DNA of 8,018 nucleotides, taken from contig JAUVJT010000095.1 in the NCBI GenBank assembly GCA_030592225.1, positions 1-8,018 on the forward strand, read 5' to 3'. The notes beneath the pieces were generated by a model. The model had not been told where the DNA came from. It made no database searches and worked only from the letters and a program-made list of their open reading frames with translations. This document shows positions 5,273 through 8,018 of this stretch, in pieces. Origin of the DNA: Candidatus Stahliibacteriota bacterium (GTDB lineage: Bacteria; Hydrothermota; Tepidihabitantia; B3-TA06). Positions within the stretch are counted from its first letter, which is position 1, and each line of letters begins with the position of its first letter. The translations under genes were made by a program, and so were the position numbers.

Positions 5273-5664
5273 AAAATCTGGAGTTTGGAGAAGACGGTGT
5301 ATGCCGCATTTCTCTTGCCGGGCTGCCGGAATCTTCAGAGATCGAGGAACTTATAGAGGATTATGTTACCAAAGTGGAACTGCTGCCCTATCCTTTAAGG
5401 ATAATCTTCCTTGACATTTCCGAGTTGGTACACATGCAGGTCAGACCCCGCCAGGTTTTTTCAGACCTCCTGATTCAGGCCTCGCGTCAGTATGCGGGTA
5501 AGATTCAGATTGTGATTGCCGGAGGCCCTCCCATGATACAGAAATTCACCGAGATTTTGTGCAAGGCTATCGGGTTTGCCGATAAAACTCATACCTTTAC
5601 GACCCTTGAGGAAGGTGAGACCTGGACCGGGGAGCACCTGAAAAACGGCGGCGTGGATACCTGA
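5269..5664 (+). CDS. SEC14/SpoIIAA-like STAS protein, last gene of the rsb operon
   Basis: A 131-residue single-domain protein about 55% identical to 1131-1541 by hand alignment. Shared blocks are EIEELIEDYVTKVEL (24-38), FLDISELVHMQ (47-57), RQVFSDLLIQAS (61-72) and AGGPPMI (84-90). The usual closing WLK motif is degenerate (ETWTGEHLKN), so the C-terminus has diverged. Its ATG overlaps the stop of the phosphatase fusion (ATGA), which strongly suggests co-translation and a role in the same pathway. A plausible role is as substrate or target of the second ATPase/phosphatase, or as an accessory scaffold component. No canonical VDS/VDT phosphosite is seen; Ser51 after LDI is the nearest candidate by position. 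The function is therefore inferred from context only. No hairpin terminator follows; the next promoter starts 49 bases after the stop. Confidence 0.88.
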   Translation: MKNLEFGEDGVCRISLAGLPESSEIEELIEDYVTKVELLPYPLRIIFLDISELVHMQVRPRQVFSDLLIQASRQYAGKIQIVIAGGPPMIQKFTEILCKAIGFADKTHTFTTLEEGETWTGEHLKNGGVDT

Positions 5665-5713
5665 GCTGCAAGAACTTTCCTGAAATAATCTGCCAGCAAG
5701 CCGGACAACGACC

Positions 5714-5741
5714 TTGACGAAGTGTCAAAATATCCTATAAT
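5714..5741 (+). promoter_or_regulatory. Promoter of the 115-residue gene (P3)
   Basis: TTGACG (5714-5719), 16-base spacer, TATAAT (5736-5741). Expected transcription start near 5748, about 20 bases before ATG 5768. It separates the following gene from the rsb operon. Confidence 0.7.
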
Positions 5742-5767
5742 AACTGTAGACTTTTTTAGAAGAGATT

Positions 5768-6115
5768 ATGGATGAACCGAATGCAAAAAACAAGACGCCT
5801 TCTGAGAAGACGATGCGAGAGCTGGCAGGTAAACTCTTTGAGGCTGGCAGCGGACTGCGTATCGAGCAGGGGACCTGGAAATACAGAACCATTGCTGAAA
5901 GGGGCGCTGCCGGTGCGAAGTTTGCTCTCAGCGACGGCAAGGGTATTCTTTTTGGCGACGTGGCGGTTTTTGCCTGGTATGACAGGTCGCATTCGTGCAG
6001 GATAATGGTGAGGGCCACCATCAACGGCTATCCCCCTATGAATCGTGAGTTCTACGTGGTTGAGGAGTGCTTGATTCCGCAGGAATCTACCGCAGTACAA
6101 TCACCTTGCTTGTGA
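5768..6115 (+). CDS. Hypothetical protein, 115 residues
   Basis: I do not recognise this protein. It is soluble, with no signal peptide or membrane segment. A charged N-terminus (about 1-20) is followed by a probably beta-rich region (GLRIEQGTWKYRTI, GILFGDVAVFAWYDR, CRIMVRATINGY). ATG 5768 follows an AGAAGAG stretch (5758-5764) by three bases and lies downstream of promoter P3, which supports expression. The last ten codons (6087-6115) overlap the 3' end of the convergent minus-strand gene. The tail after about residue 100 has little character, so the natural C-terminus may have been replaced at a rearrangement junction. No functional link to the rsb operon is shown beyond proximity. Confidence 0.6.
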   Translation: MDEPNAKNKTPSEKTMRELAGKLFEAGSGLRIEQGTWKYRTIAERGAAGAKFALSDGKGILFGDVAVFAWYDRSHSCRIMVRATINGYPPMNREFYVVEECLIPQESTAVQSPCL

Positions 6116-7337
6116 TTTTTGCCGAGCCGCACTCAAGCTTGACGACATACACCCCCGACGCCAGGGTAGAGTTGAACTCCACGCTGCCCGATCGGGTGAC
6201 CGCCATCCGCTCGATGCGGCGGCCTGTGGCGTCAAAGAGGGTCAGGGTGCCTTGCTCACCGTAGGGCAGGGAGTAAGAAACCTGTAAGGGTGAAGCAATG
6301 GAGCGAACCTCAAGGGAGAGGCCGTCGGGTAGGGTGGTCTCGGTGATAGCTGTGTGCCCGATTTCCTTGCTTACCTCATCGTCCTCGTCGCACTCGTCGG
6401 GTGTCATGTGGGTGCGGACGGTCAGGGTGTACGGCCCGGTGGTGGGTGGGTCGAAGTCGGCGAAGGTGACGGTATCTTCGGTGTCGCTTTCCAAAGTCCA
6501 CGGCAGGGTGTCTACGTAGATGAGAGATGAGCCGTCCCATATCTCGGTCATGACAAGGAAGCTGTCGGCGTTTTCACGTCCAAAGTTCTTTATACGTACT
6601 ACCGGTGCGTAAGGCGTGCCAACCTCCAGCGAGTCGCCGGAAAGTATCTCCTTCACCCCAACATCGTAATCCGCATACCCCATCAAGCGTATGCCGTCGA
6701 AAAAGGCTTTCTGACCTCGCCAAGTATTAAAGTTGATACCTTCACCCCAAAACATAATACTATCCAGTTCGATCTCTAGAGATAATCCTTTAATATCAAC
6801 AAGATCAGTATTAAGATTCCGTTTCACATTCTGCCATTCACCTTCGTTACTAATTGTATCTGGGAATAGCTTCTCTGTTGGAGTATCGTCTGCTGGTGTT
6901 AAATCTGGAGCACCCCAAAAGTACCAAGCTTCTATAACGTCTCCGTTAGAAAATTCAAGCCTTAAACCATAGCTACTAGTGGATGTTTTAACTCCTTCGT
7001 GGCGAAAAATTGCTGCATGAGAAAAGATAAGACTGTCTAGATCCTTTAGTTTTTTGGGGTACATAAAAATCTGGAACAATGTACCTGTAAGATAATACAT
7101 ATCAGGTAATGCCTCTGCAGGTTGTTTTCTGGTATCGATAGAACCGCAGTAATCTCCTTTATATGCACTGTCTGGATCATGTCGATTTATTTCAGTAGAA
7201 TCGTACTCGCCATCGGCTTCCGAACGCATCAACCACACCTCACTATCCTTCTCAAATCCCGCGTCCTTGATAAGGTTCACCGTCTCCAACCCAAATAACA
7301 CAATCGGCAAAAATGCCAAGACAAACACTCGTTTCAT
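6087..7337 (-). CDS. Secreted multidomain protein with T9SS/FlgD-like C-terminal domain
   Basis: A 416-residue protein. Residues 1-16 (MKRVFVLAFLPIVLFG) are a signal peptide. Residues 20-221 look like a jelly-roll or carbohydrate-binding type domain, opening with NLIKDAGFEKDSEVW and closing with AFFDGIRLMGY, a common frame for such modules. Residues 222-330 resemble a CARDB-type Ig-like domain (DVGVKEI, VVRIKNFGRENADSFLV, GPYTLTVRT, acidic DECDEDDE). Residues 345-416 form the C-terminal domain (VSYSLPY, LTLFDATGRRIERM, LASGVYVVKL, KVIVLR) seen in Por/type IX secretion sorting domains and FlgD-like Ig repeats. It is probably exported and surface-attached; no catalytic motif is seen. AGGAG lies eight bases before the ATG. 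GC content drops from about 55-70% to 32-43% in the part coding for residues 46-206, suggesting exchange of the binding domain. Confidence 0.85.
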   Translation of the reverse strand: MKRVFVLAFLPIVLFGLETVNLIKDAGFEKDSEVWLMRSEADGEYDSTEINRHDPDSAYKGDYCGSIDTRKQPAEALPDMYYLTGTLFQIFMYPKKLKDLDSLIFSHAAIFRHEGVKTSTSSYGLRLEFSNGDVIEAWYFWGAPDLTPADDTPTEKLFPDTISNEGEWQNVKRNLNTDLVDIKGLSLEIELDSIMFWGEGINFNTWRGQKAFFDGIRLMGYADYDVGVKEILSGDSLEVGTPYAPVVRIKNFGRENADSFLVMTEIWDGSSLIYVDTLPWTLESDTEDTVTFADFDPPTTGPYTLTVRTHMTPDECDEDDEVSKEIGHTAITETTLPDGLSLEVRSIASPLQVSYSLPYGEQGTLTLFDATGRRIERMAVTRSGSVEFNSTLASGVYVVKLECGSAKITSKVIVLR

Positions 7338-7353
7338 TACTAGATCTCCTAAT

Positions 7354-7370
7354 CTCCACCTTCGGTGGAG
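7354..7370 (-). repeat. Hairpin in the leader of the secreted-protein gene
   Basis: CTCCACC (7354-7360) and GGTGGAG (7364-7370) form a perfect 7-bp stem with a three-base loop, just upstream of the AGGAG and ATG of the minus-strand gene. On the plus strand it is followed by CTTTT, which is weakly terminator-like, but no plus-strand gene ends here. A 5'-leader hairpin is the better reading. Confidence 0.4.
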
Positions 7371-7430
7371 CTTTTAAAAGTTTGCCCTGATATAAATACC
7401 TACGGTAGACAAACTTCACTCAGATTCTTA

Positions 7431-7458
7431 ATCCTAACCTTGAGCATCCTTAAGTCAA
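7431..7458 (-). promoter_or_regulatory. Possible promoter of the secreted-protein gene (P4)
   Basis: On the minus strand TTGACT (7458-7453), a 16-base spacer and TAGGAT (7436-7431, four of six matches). It shares the CCTTGAC start and spacing of P1-P3. A 6-bp inverted repeat, CCTTGA/TCAAGG (7438-7443 and 7455-7460), overlaps the -35 element and could be an operator. The implied leader is about 85-90 bases and includes the hairpin at 7354-7370. Confidence 0.4.
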
Positions 7459-7491
7459 GGGGAAGCATCAACTCCCCCTCTCAATCTCTTG

Positions 7492-7734
7492 TTACTTAAT
7501 CAGCACCATTTTCTTAGCAGCTTGATATTCGTCAGCTTGATAGCGCACGAAATAGACGCCAGACGCACACTTGCGGTTAAGGTTGTCCTTACCTTCCCAG
7601 CGCAGTTGGTGTACTCCTGCTTGCACTTCGCCGTCTACGAGTCTATTTACCATTCGTCCGCTCACGTCGTAAACCTTCAGGTTTACATGAACAGCATAGG
7701 GAACCGAGTAACGGATGGTTGCCGCGTTCCGCAT
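7492..7734 (-). CDS. Orphan T9SS/FlgD-like C-terminal domain, probable gene remnant
   Basis: Eighty codons that consist only of a C-terminal sorting/FlgD-like Ig domain: RNAATIRYSVPYAVHVNLKV, YDVSGRMVNRLVDGEVQAGV, CASGVYFVRYQADEY and KKMVLIK. In normal proteins this domain ends a long exported polypeptide and is preceded by a signal peptide and cargo. Neither is present: the frame is open only back to about 7788, inside the epimerase gene, with no signal sequence or clear ribosome binding site. The domain's first conserved block begins 14 bases after the epimerase stop. I infer a 5' deletion that removed the cargo part and joined the tail to the epimerase gene. Translation from ATG 7734 is possible but would give a non-exported domain. 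The domain identity is firm; its being functional is doubtful. Confidence 0.6.
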   Translation of the reverse strand: MRNAATIRYSVPYAVHVNLKVYDVSGRMVNRLVDGEVQAGVHQLRWEGKDNLNRKCASGVYFVRYQADEYQAAKKMVLIK

Positions 7735-7748
7735 AAAACTTGTCGAGG

Positions 7749-8018
7749 TTAAACCCTGAGTTTCTTTTTGAACCAGAGCAGGGTTTTTTCAATCCCCTGC
7801 TCAAGTGATACCTTGGGTTCCCAGCGCAGTGCGGTTTCGGCATGGCGGGCGTGCAGGCGCATCTCAAATACCTCGCACGGGCGCTGGTGTCCTCTGACCG
7901 GCTTTTTGTTGTAAGATATGCGTTCCTTGAGTATCTCAAATATCGTATTGATAGAGAAACTCTTGCCCGTTCCCAGGTTGAACATGAAATCGGTAGGCGC
8001 GGCTCGTTTGTCCTTGCG
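7749..8018 (-). CDS. NAD-dependent sugar epimerase/dehydratase, C-terminal part
   Basis: The last 89 codons of a gene whose 5' part lies beyond the right edge; the frame is open to the final base. It matches the C-terminal substrate-binding region of extended SDR enzymes such as UDP-glucose 4-epimerase and relatives: FMFNLGTGKSFSI (the N-x-G-T/S-G loop), then RPCEVFEMRLH in place of the usual RPGEVFEMRAD, then the closing ALRWEPKVSLEQGIEKTLLW. The NAD-binding GxxGxxG and catalytic YxxxK lie outside the window, so the exact substrate cannot be told. Such enzymes supply nucleotide sugars for envelope polysaccharide. The gene ends just before the orphan sorting domain, and an 8-bp inverted repeat spans its last codons. 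Confidence 0.85.
   Translation of the reverse strand, partial: RKDKRAAPTDFMFNLGTGKSFSINTIFEILKERISYNKKPVRGHQRPCEVFEMRLHARHAETALRWEPKVSLEQGIEKTLLWFKKKLRV
7751..7786. repeat. Inverted repeat at the epimerase 3' end
   Basis: AAACCCTG (7751-7758) and CAGGGTTT (7779-7786) are perfect 8-bp arms separated by 20 bases. On the minus strand the hairpin ends at the epimerase stop codon but has no following U-run, so terminator function is doubtful. On the plus strand three more T follow. Confidence 0.3.

Overview
The window looks like a bacterial chromosome of moderate GC. The best guess is an uncultured lineage near the FCB superphylum, such as a WOR-3 or Cloacimonetes-like group. The grounds are the secreted minus-strand protein, which ends in a Por/T9SS- or FlgD-like C-terminal sorting domain, a second orphan copy of that domain, and a stressosome module with no sigma factor in view. 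This placement is inference; no rRNA or phylogenetic marker is present.

Layout. Positions 1-1020 hold no convincing gene but carry GC-rich hairpins followed by T-runs. From 1022 to 5664 everything convincing is on the plus strand and belongs to partner-switching (STAS domain) signalling. In order: a frameshifted 3' fossil of a SpoIIAA/SEC14-like STAS gene (1022-1131); two intact small STAS genes in tandem (1131-1541 and 1544-1903); a consensus promoter (1941-1968); a leader hairpin; a second STAS fossil (2037-2207); and a third intact small STAS gene (2204-2563). A second promoter (2581-2608) then starts an operon of a 47-codon small ORF, rsbR, rsbS, rsbT, a fused RsbT-like ATPase/PP2C phosphatase, and a fourth intact SEC14-like STAS gene (5269-5664). 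The last four genes are joined by overlaps of 20, 4 and 4 bases. A third promoter (5714-5741) precedes an unrecognised 115-residue protein (5768-6115).

From 6087 to the right edge genes lie on the minus strand: a secreted 416-residue multidomain protein, a cargo-less sorting-domain ORF, and the C-terminal part of an NAD-dependent sugar epimerase running off the edge.

How the genes work together. RsbR and RsbS would co-assemble into a stressosome that holds the kinase RsbT. On stress, RsbT would phosphorylate Ser59 of RsbS and the matching Ser149 and Thr181 of RsbR and then be released. The fused ATPase/phosphatase is the natural candidate to reset these sites, as RsbX does, and may also bind a partner through its own ATPase domain. 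The output is unknown: no sigma-B, RsbU, RsbV or RsbW gene and no cyclase is visible. The unusual feature is the local expansion of SEC14-like STAS proteins (four intact, two decayed) around this core, one of them translationally coupled to it. They are candidate output partners or accessory scaffold proteins.
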